Below, piece after piece: positions 31,907-44,230 of a stretch of 64,000 bases of DNA. The first letter of the stretch is position 1. Every line of letters starts with the position of its first letter. This DNA comes from Anolis sagrei (taxonomy: Eukaryota; Chordata; Lepidosauria; Squamata; Anolidae). The notes below the pieces were generated by a model. That model worked only from the letters and a program-made list of their open reading frames with translations, ran no database searches and was not told the DNA's origin. The translations under genes were made by a program, and so were the position numbers. The stretch covers positions 86,625,891 to 86,689,890 of the forward strand of contig NC_090022.1 of the NCBI RefSeq assembly GCF_037176765.1, written 5' to 3'.

Positions 31907-32213
31907 CAGGAAATCCCCAAGTTACAAACATCCAACTTACAAACAACTCATAGTTAGGAATGGGGCTGAGACAACAGGAAGTGAGAGAAATCTACCCCTA
32001 GAAAGGGAAATTCACTCCTGGAAGAGATATCATGGAGAAAAGGTGTCTTACCAATCCTTGTTTCCACAACAAGCCAAATTTTCAAAATCCAATTATTGTA
32101 GTCAGAAAGTGAGGTGAAATCTTCTGAACAGGGGCATAGATAGCAAAACTAACACCACTCTCTATGCTATCCATAGGTAGATAGGAAGATAGGAAGATAG
32201 GTAGATAGGTAGG

Positions 32214-32244
<31 letters not shown>

Positions 32245-32346
32245 GGCTGGAGTTACTTAAAAATGTAACTGTTCCAACTTATATACAAATTCAACTTAAA
32301 AGCAAACCCACAGATCCAAACTTGTTCATAACTTGGGGACTGCCTG
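31907..32346. mobile_element. Mariner-like MITE with internal GATA microsatellite
   Basis: Ends CAGGAAATCCCCAAGTTAC and ATAACTTGGGGACTGCCTG with TA on both sides (31905-31906, 32347-32348). A (TAGA)n tract occupies 32175-32244. Confidence 0.8.
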
Positions 32347-32876
32347 TAGTTAATGCCTGTACATATGCACAGGTACCTGAGCTAACCATGAAACAAATTC
32401 CAAAATCCATATTTTGGTAACGCCTTTATTACGCCTCCTCCCTCAAAAAAGCATACAAATATTTTTTTGTTCCTTTTCAGTTGGCCTAAGAAAGGTATTA
32501 TCACAAGAGTGATCTTGGGCAATTGATGTGCTTCTTTTGGAGCTTCTGGAAGTTATGAGTATTGTATGGACAGCAGGCTTGCTGCCTTACTTTGGTTATC
32601 CTATTTCAATTTTTTTCCACACCTTAACACACAACAATTTATATTTTTACATGGGTATTACATCTTTACTCTAGTGAGCTCATGATGACATGCACTTTTT
32701 TTCTTTCCTAGTTTATCTTCGCAATATACCTGTGAAATAAGTTGAGTCATAGAAGAGTGATTAACCTAGGACAATTAATAGATATTTTTCATCTGCAATT
32801 TTGTAGTTTCTTAGTTGTGAGGCCCTCTGAATTTTGTGGTGCTTTGATACAGTTATACGTAAATAGTGCACATGAT

Positions 32877-33030
32877 GTAGTGGTTTGAGTGTTGAACTAT
32901 GAAACTGGGGACCAGGATTCTCTGCTCAACTGTGGAAACCCACAGGGTGACTTTGAGTGAATCACATGCTCTCAACCCAAGAAAACCCTATGATACATTC
33001 AGGGTCACTGTAATTCTGAAACAACAATGC
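32877..33030 (+). mobile_element. tRNA-derived SINE (third family)
   Basis: ATGTAGTGGTTTGAGTGTTG, GGGACCAGGATTCTC (box-B-like) and CCCAAGAAAACCCTATGATA. A second copy is at 50236. Confidence 0.6.
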
Positions 33031-33484
33031 ACAAGACACATTGGATAGATGCTGTAACAAAGAGACTCTTGAGGCTCAAGGGGAAAATGTACTTTGCTCC
33101 CCGACGCCAGTAACTCACCACTACACCATGCTGGCTATCTTGTGTCCAATTTGTTCACCTATAATTCATGTGTGGGTGAGATAGATTGCATACTGAGATG
33201 TAGAGATAAGGAGAAAACTTCCCTTTCCAACCACCTCTATACATTTTTGTTTCAGACACTTTCCAGCTCCAGTCCCTCCACTTCAATTGTGGGACTATTT
33301 CAGAGGCCCTTTCACACCCCATGACAGAGAATTCCATGGCTGAATGACCAATCACAGGAGACCATGGGATGAGGCCATGAACATTAACATGGTATCACAC
33401 TGCTGTAATTGTGTAGTGTTATACTATGTTTTTCTTTCGAGACACCAGAGGAAGAAGAGGAATCTTTTTCATCCTGGCTCACTA

Positions 33485-33497
33485 AATAATAATAATA

Positions 33498-33533
<36 letters not shown>

Positions 33534-33600
33534 TACAGTATTTATATGCCACCCTTCTCACCCTGCAGGGGGCTCAGGGCGGATTACAATGTACATATAC
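33485..33600 (-). repeat. (AAT/ATT)n tract and antisense L2-like tip
   Basis: AAT then ATT repeats (33485-33533) followed by TATATGCCACCCTTCTCACC and GGGCTCAGGGCGGATTACAA. Confidence 0.75.
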
Positions 33601-33809
33601 ATGGCAAACATTCAGTGACATAGACATTAGGCCTGTTTGATCAAGAAAAAATTTGTTTCTAAATTCGATTCTTAATTGGGGTGTTTTTTTGTTTCGATAT
33701 TAAAAATATTTACAAAACTTACCAAAAAAATGTTTTGTTATTTACGAATTTTCGTAAATATTTACAAAACATTTTAGAAAAAAAAATTTTCTTGATCAAA
33801 CAGGCTAAG

Positions 33810-34000
33810 TATGAATGTTGCAGTAATGGTCACCAATGGCTTTCTCCCACCCTGGACATTCCATAGTATTAGAGATGATATATAACTCACCATTTGCCTA
33901 GTTTCCAACAGACCTCTGAGGATGCCTGCCATAGATGTGGGCAAAATGTCAGGAGAGAATGCTTCTGGAACATGGTCATATACAGCCCTGAAAAGTCACA
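33810..34000 (+). mobile_element. PLE end nested in hAT-like element
   Basis: CCACCCTGGACATTCCATAG, then CCTCTGAGGATGCCTGCCAT and GGAGAGAATGCTTCTGGAAC: the shared PLE 3' region. Confidence 0.6.
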
Positions 34001-34004
34001 CAAG

Positions 34005-34640
34005 CCGGATGGCGCGCGGAGGCCGCTTGTGAGCGCGCGCGCGCCATCCAATGGGCTCCGGCTCCTGCGCCCCCCCTCCTCCTCCTCCTCCTCCCAGCTG
34101 GGAGGAGGAGGAGGAGGAGGAAGAGGAGGAGGAGGGGGGCGCAGAAGCCGGAGCCCATTGGATGGCGCGCGCGCTTACAAGCGGCCTCCGCGCGCCATCC
34201 GGCTCCGGTTCCTGCGCCCCCCCTCCTCCTCCTCCTGGGAGGAGGAGGAGGAGGAGGGGGGGCGCAGGAACCGGAGCCGGATGGCGCGCGGAGGCCGCTT
34301 GGATGGCGCGCGCGCTTACAAGCGGCCTCCGCGCGCCATCCGGCTCCGGTTCCTGCGCCCCCCCTCCTCCTCCTCCTGGGAGGAGGAGGAGGAGGAGGGG
34401 GGGCGCAGGAACCGGAGCCGGATGGCGCGCGGAGGCCGCTTGTAAGCGCGCGCGCCATCCAATGGGCTCCGGCTTCTGCGCCCCCCTCCTCCTCCTCCTC
34501 CTCCTCCTCCTCCCAGCTGCACTTCCTGCAACACAGCTGGGAGGAGGAGGAGGAGGAGGAGGGGGGCGCAGGAGCCGGAGCCCATTGGATGGCGCGCGCG
34601 CGCTCACAAGCGGCCTCCGCGCGCCATCCGGCTTCTGCCA
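34005..34640. repeat. Stacked GC-rich palindromes
   Basis: (CCT)n/(GGA)n hairpin centres lie near 34097, 34241, 34381 and 34520, about 140 bases apart, joined by inverted copies of GGATGGCGCGCGGAGGCCGC. Long reading frames here appear on both strands at once and are low-complexity artefacts. Confidence 0.85.
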
Positions 34641-34895
34641 CGGTGCACTGCTGGGGTGCTTGGGAGCGCCGGATTGGCTCCCAGGCTCCAGCACTGCAGC
34701 ACCACTCAGCAGCAGCCTCCATGCCATTAACGACACGAGCTGAAGCTCGTAAAATACATGGGGCTGCTGCTTCGATATTTTTAAACCCTTCCGGGTTTAA
34801 AAATATGTTTTGATATCGCGTCGGATATTCAAAAAATAACGATTAAAAAACGAAAAACGAATTAACGAAACAAAACCGACAGGCCTAATAGACAT

Positions 34896-36459
34896 ACAAC
34901 ATGTAGAGACAGACACAGAGGCAATTTAACATTCCAGGTTTCCGGCTTCATGAGAGTATGCTCAATTCTGACCACAGGGGGAGCTGTCATCTCACCGTCT
35001 ACTTGTGACACTGAGTTCTTGATAGAGTACTTTCTCATTCTTACGCATGTCGTAAATTAGTTAAATTAGCCTCCCCGCATAAAGCGGTACCTAAATTTCC
35101 TACTTGACAGATGCAACTGTCTTTCAGGCTGCAAAGGTCAGCAGCAAGCTAGACTATTAATGGTCGGGAGCTTACACCGACCAGGGCTGGCTTCGACTCA
35201 TGACCTCTCGGTTAGTAGTGATTTAATGCAGCTGGCTACTAACTAGCTGCACCACAGCCCAGTCCTTCACATTGGCTTCACATTCTGTTTTAACATATTA
35301 TCCCATTATTATTATTTTTGGTCTAAATATCCTAAAGGCACCGGATCCCGTCTGCTTGAGGAAGCTAAGCAAGATCAGCATTGGTTAGCATTTGGATGAG
35401 AAACCTCCAATGAATCTCAAGTGCCGTGAGTTGTGTTTCAGAGGAAGAAGCCTTCAAAACCATCTTGAGTATTGCATGCCTAAGAAAACCCTTTGAAATT
35501 AATGGGGTTGGCATAAGTCAAGTGATTACTTGAAAGCACACGCACAAAACAAATATACCACTTTTGGTATCCTGTCTGATTATTTTTGTTACAAAACAGT
35601 TCGCAACTAGCCCTTGGCCCTCTGGGAAACCTTTGGTTGGCCTCTTTTGGGCTGCTTGAAGGAAGTGAAATCATACGGCTATGACTATGACTCAGCTGAG
35701 TCTCGTGATCCTTTTCCTTTCCCCTCAAATCCAAAAGAGGGAGCTCTAAACTGGGTTTATATAAGGCATAAATATTTGTAATCTGTATCCATGTATTTAT
35801 CTCCTTGCTCTGTCATGATTATTCAAACACAGCAGTCAAGGGCATTCCCGTTTTGTCAGGACCATTTCCATTTTATGCTGCTTTGTCTTTTTGTCTCTCC
35901 TAAGAGCAACACAGAATGGATAGTTAGAGAAGAAAGCAGAAATTATAGCTACGTGAGATTTCTTCATTATGTCAGAATGGTCTGAAATATGTTTTTTTTT
36001 TCTTTTGCTATCTTACTGATGTGAATGTTCCCAAGCAGCCAGTTCTATATATACATATAGATTTTATATTGTTCTTGCTGGACAAAGACTGTAATTGTAA
36101 AACAGCCAAGTCGTAGAAAAGAAAAAATACCAGATTTCCTTTTAACATAACTAGCTGCCTTGGTGTTTGGCAACAAAAAGATCAGAAGTGACACTATCAT
36201 CTGCCAAAAACATAATCATTTGATGAGAACAAAGGAGAACTTTAGGACAACATACAGGAATACTTTTTTAAAAATAGTGTACAGATATGTTTTTTAATTT
36301 TATCCCTTGCATTTGGCCCAGCCCTCTTGTGTTCAATTCCTTTATTTTCTTTTACATCTTGTGTTTACCTTATTGTATTATTTTGTTATTGTTTGCATTT
36401 TATTTGATGTTATTATCTGCTGTATGAATTTTACTTTGCTTATTGTAATTCTTGGGCTT
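34896..36459. other. Intergenic, mostly unassigned
   Basis: Apart from the 5S-derived SINE at 35335, nothing recognised. Confidence 0.45.
35335..35545 (+). mobile_element. 5S rRNA-derived SINE
   Basis: GGAAGCTAAGCAAGATCAGC and GGTTAGCATTTGGATGAGAA copy the 5S rRNA box A/C region; 3' body GCCTAAGAAAACCCTTTGAA and a CACACGCACA-type tail. Confidence 0.75.
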
Positions 36460-36517
36460 GGCCTCATGTTAGCCACCCCGAGTTCCCTTGGGGAGATGGT
36501 AGCGGGATATAAATAAA

Positions 36518-36548
<31 letters not shown>

Positions 36549-36965
36549 GAAATACAACAAGGTGAGTCCACAGCATACACTCTGCTGGCTGTTGTATTGG
36601 ATCACACCTCGGACACTTCCCAAGTGTCTAGGATTGTTTGGTGTATCGCCGAATAATACGTGCAGATCCCAGTAAGGTGGCCTTCTGCAGTAGATGGTAA
36701 TTTTGTCAGCGCTGATTGTGTTTAAGTGCAGGCCAAGATCTTTAGGCACTGCACCCAGTGTGCCGATCGCCATTAGGACCACCTTGACTGGCTTGTGCCA
36801 GAGTCTTTGCAGTTTGATCTTTAAATCCTCATATTGTCTCAGCTTTCCCAGTTGTTTCTCTACAATCCTGCTGTCACCTGGGACTGCAACATCGACAATC
36901 CATACTTTGTTTTTTACACGATCGTGAGGTCAGGAGTGTTGTGCTCCAAAACTCTGTCTGTCTGA
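36460..36965 (-). mobile_element. L2-like tip with (GTT)n, then LINE ORF 3' fragment, copy 3
   Basis: GGGATATAAATAAAGTTG then (TTG)n at 36519-36548, followed by the same antisense LINE segment as 2430-2840 and continuing farther (GACTGCAACATCGACAATCC, GATCGTGAGGTCAGGAGTGT). Confidence 0.65.
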
Positions 36966-36979
36966 ATTCGGAAGTCCCA

Positions 36980-37022
36980 GATGATGATGATGATGATTAT
37001 CATCATCATCATCACCATCATC
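36980..37022. repeat. (GAT)n(ATC)n inverted microsatellite
   Basis: GAT repeats turn into ATC repeats, a small hairpin at the end of the LINE copy. Confidence 0.85.
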
Positions 37023-38172
37023 TTGCAGTCACCGAAAGCATCTGCTGAAGCAACAGAAATAAAAGAAGGAACTTTGACTTGCTAGAAGTGAAGCTAATAG
37101 AAGAATGCTGCCTAGCATCTGAAGCACGGAGACCATTTTCATTACACGGGAAAGATTATATATATTTTTATTTTAAACTTAGAAAGTATGTTTAAGTCTT
37201 CTAACAAAACTCTTTTTGAAAAGCATTACTGTCCCACCCTTTGGACTACTGAGTCCAGAGCAACTTACAGAGTGCCTTGCATAAGGTCAATAAAAACAAG
37301 AATAGATATTGAAAACAGTAAAATCTATTTGCAGACATGATGATGTAGTTCATTCTTCCCTGTAGAAGCAGCAGTAGACTTAGTGGGAGTCATTTGCCTG
37401 CTGGTTCCTCCTAACAGAGACACTGTCCTTCCCCTTTCTGGCATGATGGTACAGAGACCAAGGTTGTTATCTCGCTTTAATTCAATGCCCCCCGCCGCCC
37501 CGCCCCCCGCCCCCGCCCAGCAGAGAGAGGGGGAGGGAGGGAGAGAAAGGAGAGAGACTGAAGAGAGAAGGGGAAGGAGAGAAATGGAAATAGATTCAGT
37601 GACATTATGGGATGTGACAGAGTGGTTATCATGTTCTGACCTTTAAACAGTTTTAATAGAATCTGGACTAGCAAACAGTCCAAATATCATTCTGTGGCAC
37701 CCTGTCTTGTCAGGCTGTGCAAAGGAGACGGGGAATCATTGGGACTCCAGATGTTACAGCAGCTTCAGACAAAATAGTCAATAGTGAGTGGTTATGATAA
37801 TGGTAGTTCATCACTATCTGGAGAATGCTTATGCCTAGGCATGTCTTGCATAATACGTGGCCTCCTCCATGCATGTTTAGTCAGAAGCCAAGCCCACAGG
37901 GTTCAGAGCTACTAACTCCCCAGTCCATGGCCACAAAATCGAGCTGTGTGTAGGTTTCTATCCCAATATTCCCTGAGACAGTTTCTTACAAAGCACTGAT
38001 ATGTTTATATGAATGATTGCTCAGTCTCAGTCCCATCTGAATGTTATGAGTTGCAAGAAAACAGTAAAAGGAGGTGCTAAATGTAAAACTTGCAATTGTA
38101 TGCCTTTGTTTTTAAATGTATGGTTTAACAAGATTGGATTAGTAGCAGTAGTAGTAGCAATAATAATAACGG
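37023..38172. other. Intergenic, unassigned
   Basis: Contains a C-rich then GA-rich low-complexity stretch (about 37488-37590); no gene. Confidence 0.45.
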
Positions 38173-38551
38173 TTTTGTGTCAGGAGCAACTTGAGAAACT
38201 GCAAGTTGCTTCTGGTGTGAGAGAATTGGCTGTCTGCAAGGATGCCCAGATGTTTTACCATCCTGTGGGAGGCTGCTTTCATGTCCTCGCATGAGAAGCT
38301 GGAGCTGACAGACGGGAGCTCACTCCGCTCCCAGGATTCAAACTGCTGACCTTTCAGTCAGCAGTCCTGCTGGCACAAGGGTTTTACCCAGTGGTTCTCA
38401 ACCTGTGGGTCCCCAGATGTTTTGGTCTTCAACTCTAGGAAATCCTAACAGCTGGGAAACTGGCTGGGATTTCTGGGAGTTGTAGGCCAAAACACCTGGG
38501 GACCAGGTTGAGAACCACTGGTTTAACCCATTGCGCCACTGGGGGCTCCTA
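38173..38551 (-). mobile_element. tRNA-derived SINE (type A), split by a hAT MITE
   Basis: SINE parts 38173-38388 and 38521-38551 read continuously once the MITE is ignored (GGTTTAACCCATTGCGCCAC end). Confidence 0.85.
38389..38520. mobile_element. Short palindromic hAT MITE nested in a SINE
   Basis: CAGTGGTTCTCAACCTGTGG...GTTGAGAACCACTG; 8-bp duplication GTTTTACC / GTTTAACC (38381-38388, 38521-38528) with one difference. Confidence 0.88.
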
Positions 38552-38559
38552 ATAATAAT

Positions 38560-38995
38560 AATAATGGTCATAATAATTTTATTTCCTACCTGTCTCTCCT
38601 TGTGGCTCGAAGCAGGTTACAGTATTGTTAAAAGACATAAACATTGTAAAGATTCTATCAATATACACATTGAAATGTATTCTATAAAAGATACATATAA
38701 AAACATACTGCTATAAAATACATATTAAAATATACAGAACAGGGATTAAAACACAAGACATGAGTTTAAAATTCATAATTAAAACTGGCTAGGTAGGTCT
38801 GCTGGAAGACATAGGTCTTCAGGTGGGCTTGAAATGCAGACAGTTCATTGAGCTTGCAATGGTATACAAGCTGAAAGATCCAGCAGATCTTTCCACAGTC
38901 TTGGAGCAGCCAATGAAAAGGTCCTCTGGGTAGTGGTTGCCTGTTGGATTCTGGCAGGCTGGAGTAGTCACACACACACACACACACACACACCC
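38560..38995 (-). mobile_element. L2-like LINE 3' region with (CA)n
   Basis: Antisense tip (TTATTTCCTACCTGTCTCTC) and, farther on, minus-strand coding QDCGKICWIFQLVYHCKLNE. A (CA)n tract is at 38969-38993. Confidence 0.55.
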
Positions 38996-39154
38996 AAGAA
39001 GACCTCAGTGTTTTAAGGGATTGAGAAGGTGATCCTGTAAGTAACCTGGACACAAACCAAATCGAGAATGTGAATGTTCTTATTCAGAAATGAGCAGAGG
39101 AAGGTGAAATACACCTTGCCCTTCTTACTTATTTGTAGATCTATGAGGAGGGAA

Positions 39155-39408
39155 AATTCCATGTCAGGAGCTACTTGAGAAACCACAAGTCACTTCTGGT
39201 ATGAGAGAATTGGCCATCTGCAAGGACGTTGCCCAAGGGATGTCTGGATGTTTTGATGTTTTACCATCCTTGTGGGAGGCTTCTCTCATGTCACCACATG
39301 GGGAGCTGGAGCTGACAGAGGGAGGTCATCCACACTCTCCCCGGATTAAAACTGCTGAGCAGTCCTGTCGGCAAAAGGGTTTAACCCATTGCACCACTGG
39401 AGGCTCAT
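39155..39408 (-). mobile_element. tRNA-derived SINE (type A)
   Basis: Antisense copy from TGTCAGGAGCTACTTGAGAA to TTTAACCCATTGCACCACTG. Confidence 0.78.
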
Positions 39409-40164
39409 TATTCATTTGTTTCATGTTTACTCTATTTATTTATGGAATAATGGACATATTAAAATTACCGTGAGGCTCATCATTCAATAAAAATTAGAGT
39501 AAACATGAAGCATATGCTTTTTTCCTCATTTTGGAAAATATGTGTAACCTTTAAAGTTCTGATACACATAGGATTTGAAAATTTTGATACAAAGGCTTCT
39601 GTGAGCATGCTTCTAACTTCTCTTTCTGTTATGAGAATGTTCTTTCTTGTATCTTGTCCTGTTGATATTGCTTTGCTCCTTTGTTATGACACAATGAATG
39701 TCATTTTCTGTGTTGCTAACCAAGCTCCCTCTGCTGTTTGCATCAATCATTCTCTAACAGATTCCTCTGAGGCACAATGCACAATCATACTCTGAGCTGG
39801 ATGACTTCTCCACTATCCACCTCCAGGTCTCTGGAAGAACAATGGTGATAGATCACAGCTTGCTTACAGGAGAGAAGGCCTAATTTAGTTCCTGGCACTT
39901 CCAGTTTACACAATTCTGGATAGCAGGGATAAAAAGGGCCCTTCCAGGCAAGAGACTTCAGAGGGCTGCCATCAGAGGAGGCAGTTACCTCAACTCTTTT
40001 TTCTGTCTCTTGCTTAAAAATGATTTGTGTCATGTCATACTGTGTTTTTAATATATATATATTATTTACCATACCTCAGCATTTTTGTGACATGCCATCT
40101 AAAGAGTTACTCGACTCTGTATCTGTTTGACATCACCAATGATGCATCATCAGTTACTCTAGGA

Positions 40165-40531
40165 CAGTGGCTCTTAAACAGTGGGCCGTGGACCACCAGC
40201 GGGCTGCAAGGATGAAAATCTAGTCCTCAAGCCTCCTTCCTCTTTATTTTATTTTATTTCATTTCTGCTCTTTTCACATCGCTTGCCACTCCTTCCCTGT
40301 CGCTGACCATGGTATGTGTTCTGTGTCAGAAACTAGAGCTAATGTAGTCTATGCAATCCAATTTTCTGAATCAGCACCCCAAAACAAATCTAAAGCTGAC
40401 CAAAAACTGATTTGTAACCCTTTTGGTACTAATGTTGTAGAGTGGTCAAAGTGATCACTGGTCAAGTAGTCCCTGGTCAAAGTAGTCCCTGAACAAGTAG
40501 TCCCTGTTCAAAAAAAGGTTGGGAACAACTG
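40165..40531 (+). mobile_element. hAT element (Charlie-like, rotating-TIR family)
   Basis: CAGTGGCTCTTAAACAGTGG and GGTTGGGAACAACTG ends; perfect 8-bp duplication CTCTAGGA (40157-40164, 40532-40539). Confidence 0.85.
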
Positions 40532-41024
40532 CTCTAGGACCTCATCATACTTACCTTAAACAGCGCCTAGGATGCTTCTACCCCATCTTCAGGACGGAGC
40601 CCCACACTGGACATCACATGACGTTGTGTGACTTCCAACAGAGGCCTCACCCCCAGCCGGGGTTAAAGCGTCACCAAGAGGGAGCTGCACAAGGGGTCAT
40701 AGATTTGCCCCACTGCCCCTCTCTTTTCTCACGGAAGCCAGGCGAAGAGGGATGCTTTGTCTGGCTTTTCTGATGAGGCCACAAAACTACTAATGCTGTT
40801 CTGGTAATACATTTGCATGTCTCTTCCATGTATTCAAATGTACATTTCTCGTGCCTGGTCTCATTACAGAATTACCCAAGATTAGAAATGTTCTTTTCAA
40901 CTACAAAATCTCCCAGAAAGCATAGCTGGATGTGGGATGTTGGGAGGGATAGTCCAAAAAAGCGAATGTCTCTAAGCTCGGATCCTTCTAACATAAATTA
41001 AATTGTATTGATTGAGTTTCAGTT

Positions 41025-41065
41025 GGCATAGCATCTTCCAACTCTATGATTCTATGATTGTAAAG
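41025..41065 (+). mobile_element. CR1 3' tip
   Basis: CATCTTCCAACTCTATGATT followed by CTATGATTGT, the CR1 3' octamer repeat. Confidence 0.6.
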
Positions 41066-44000
41066 GCACTGGTCAGAGGCTTGGGCAGGTCTGAAAAGAG
41101 CCATGTTGATCAGACTGAAGGCTCATCTCACCCAGTTCTGAATTCACACAGTGGCCAATCTTGGCCAACACTCGGGTCATACCGTGTTTTTCCACATGTC
41201 TCCAGTTGTTCTTTTGGTGACAAACATGGACACATATTACTTCTATAGCATATGCTTATTGCATAAGTTTCCCTGCTTATTATCTTTCCTGCCCAGCTTC
41301 CCTCCCACATGCCATTCCCAACATCTCTTCCTCCCTGCAGTTCCCCACCCGAGTCCCTGCCCCAGTTTCTCTGAAGAAGGCAAAACCTGCAAAAACAATA
41401 CTGAATTGGAGAAGACAGATTCTGGTTGTGAAGGAGGAGCAAGGTATTGCAAATACATTATCCCATTTGCCTTGTTTCCTGAGCTGGAAATAATGTTAAT
41501 ATATTGTTTTCGCCTCTCTTCCCAAACCTGGTTTGCCACATTTTTCTTTCTCTGACACACTCAGAACCATGATAATGATAGAATGCAGAGAAGTGATTCT
41601 TACAGATGTAGATTAGGCCACCTTGTGGTAACATGATGAGGCCCAATGGAAGAAATTGACTTTAGCATAGTGTGCCAGGTGAATTCTCTTTGAGTTTTCA
41701 CAATTTTTAATTAAATATTATTTTATTGCTGTGGTAACAACTTATTATGTGGCATTTCTTGTCCATAAAACATTCAGAGATCCTCATCACCAGCAAGACT
41801 TCTTGAAGAGATTTTGGAGACAAAAATATTTATCACCATATTATATTTCTCAACTGTCAAATGGCCCAGGCCTCAATTTCCACAACTTTGCTATGCTGTG
41901 AAGACCTTTTTACAATAGTTGCCTCACCTTCCATAAAAATGATGAGAGACTAGGCAGCTGGCAGGCCCAACATGGTGGTTTTTTAAAAAACGGATTGAGC
42001 TGAGGGCCTCTAGTTAACCAAAGAGGATAAACTGGAAACAGGAAACTCCCATTTCTGAGTGGTAGAGCAATTCTGTGATGTAGATATGTGCTGCCTGATT
42101 ATGGCAATCATCACAATAGTTTGTGATATTAAATTTGTGTAACAACTTGGGTCATTTTACGTATGGCACGTATTTATTTATCACTTCAGGAGCAAACCAA
42201 ACAGTTGTATTTTTTAAAAACCCACAAAGTTTGCAAACTTGGCATTCTATTAAAGGTCCTTTGACCAGTAACTGGCCTCTTGGAGTGCCTCTGGTGTTGC
42301 TATAAGGAGGTCCTCCATTGTGCATGTGGCAGAGCTCAGACTGCATTGTAGTGGGTGGTCTGTGGTTTGCTCTTCTCCACACTTGCATGTCATGGATTCC
42401 AGTTTTTGTCCCCATTTCTTAAAGTTGAAATGGCAGCTTGTAACATTAGATGATATTGTAAACTCTCATTTGATAGCATCATGGCTCAGCTGAGCTTTAA
42501 TGCTATGAATAGTTTGGAACAATGCCACTGATTTCCATTTGCACGCAATTCTATGTTAGTTGTTTTCTATTCTGACAAAGAGAGTAAGGATGTAATATCA
42601 AGTTGTTTTCAAAACTGTTATACACTGTATTTATTGTACATGTTCTTGTGCTGTTCACGGAGTGTCAAAACTATTTAGAGGAACACAAACGCACAGGGTG
42701 TGCTTCCAGATGTTGATTTTCCAGGGGTATTTCAAAGCTGTGTTGGATGTCTACTGTGGTGCTTCAGAATGTTGGATAACTCTGAGTCAAATGTCTTCTG
42801 AGACAATCCATGCAACTTTCTGCTATCTCTGGATGATGTGAAGCAAACCTGATAACAGGTCCCCTCCCCCCATCTCCTCAAAAGTGGCACACAACAGACT
42901 CTAAGCTACTAACAGCATTATATAGAGCTGCTATATAGTTTGAGTCTGTTCAATGGCAGGGAACATGTAGACCCCTGGAAGTTTTGGTTGACAACTGCTA
43001 TCACCCAAGGCCAAATATTGATTACCCCTAAAGGATAAAAAAAAATCTCTTTTCAAACCATCTACACCAGCAATCTTCAATTGGCCACATATTATTTGAG
43101 GATGTGTTCCCTCTTGCCTGAACCAACAGTCAACTTTTTCAGATGCTTCCATTAATTTTAGCATTATAAGAGAAAAAAAATATACATTTAATTATCTCCA
43201 CAGAATACCTCTGTCATAGCTCCCTTGTTGAGACTGGCATGCATATACCAAAAGCATTTATGACTCAGTCCTTAGTAACTTGCAGCTACATATGCTAATA
43301 CAGTATATAAAGTAATTTGATGACCCCAACTCAGTGCTGTTCGTGTGGTTTGGACCCAAAATCCTATGAGCCCCACCTCACATGCCCAATACTTGATGCT
43401 GACATCCAAAACAGTTGGAGGGCACCAGGTTGCAAGAAGCTGCTATGATTTAAGAATAATGGCATAAGCTACTTTCTGTTTTGCATTCGGTCATTCCTTT
43501 GACTATTGACCCATGTTTTTCTTCAGCACTGATTTTGTTCGTAAGCACAATTCCTTTAGGCATTTGTTTGTCATTTGTGGTTACAAAAGGCCTCTGCTAT
43601 GAACGGCCAATTCCACTGTGTACTGCTACAATATATTTTCCATCTGCTGCCAGGGGCGATGAACTATGAAGAGGCTTAGAGAAGGCTCTAAGAATATAAA
43701 TGTGTTTGGGGTGATAAGGGCAATGTGTTGTATTCACAGCAGAAGTGGTGAATTGTGTAGTGATGGTGTCATGCACACTTCTGCATGGAAATCTGGATAT
43801 GGAACACAGCTGAGAAACAAAAGCTGAAGAATCGCATTCACATGTTGAAGGGGAAGTACACAACCTACAGCCCAAGGATCACATGAGGTCCTCAACCTTT
43901 CCTCAAGTGCCAGCTACTTACTGCCCAGCTCCATTCTCAGAAACCCAGGACTATGGCTTTTTTATTTGAACCTGTCCATATTTCCACTTTTCCTATGTCT

Positions 44001-44090
44001 CCCACTTTATCAAACATTATTGTCTTTTTCAATTAAACATATCTCATTATATATCTCCAACGTACAACAGCTTTATGTTTAGTCATCTTG
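41066..44090. other. Intergenic, no gene or repeat recognised
   Basis: About 3 kb without an assignable feature, the largest such block between SQSTM1 and MGAT4B. Reading frames are short and overlap on both strands. Confidence 0.45.
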
Positions 44091-44230
44091 GGGCCCATCC
44101 ACACAGCCCTATATCCCAGAATATAAAGGCTGAAAATCCCACAATATCTGCTTTGAATTGGGCTATCTTTCAGATAATGTGGGATTTTCTGCCTTGATAT
44201 TCTGGGATATAGGGCTGTGTGGAAGATCCT
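44091..44230. mobile_element. Palindromic GGGCCCTTCCACAC-type MITE
   Basis: GGGCCCATCCACACAGCCCT...AGGGCTGTGTGGAAG, with long matching arms. Confidence 0.75.

Larger units (their letters stand above)
33628..34887. mobile_element. 1.26-kb hAT-like element with GC-rich hairpin array
   Basis: Ends TAGGCCTGT / ACAGGCCTA flanked by a perfect 8-bp duplication ATAGACAT (33620-33627 and 34888-34895), which fits the hAT pattern nTnnnnAn. AT-rich ends enclose a nested PLE end (about 33807-34000) and the GC-rich palindromic array at 34005-34640. Confidence 0.7.

Noticed and set aside
33894-34743. Reading frames of 183-248 codons on both strands
   Set aside because: They are Pro/Arg/Gly/Glu low-complexity translations of palindromic GC repeats, present in several frames at once, with no conserved domain.
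35335-35440. Possible 5S rRNA gene
   Set aside because: Diverged from 5S and continuous with a SINE 3' body found at several other places.
41151-41555. 134-codon plus-strand frame in the repeat-poor intergenic block
   Set aside because: An overlapping 105-codon minus frame, no recognisable domain, no promoter or splice context; likely chance.
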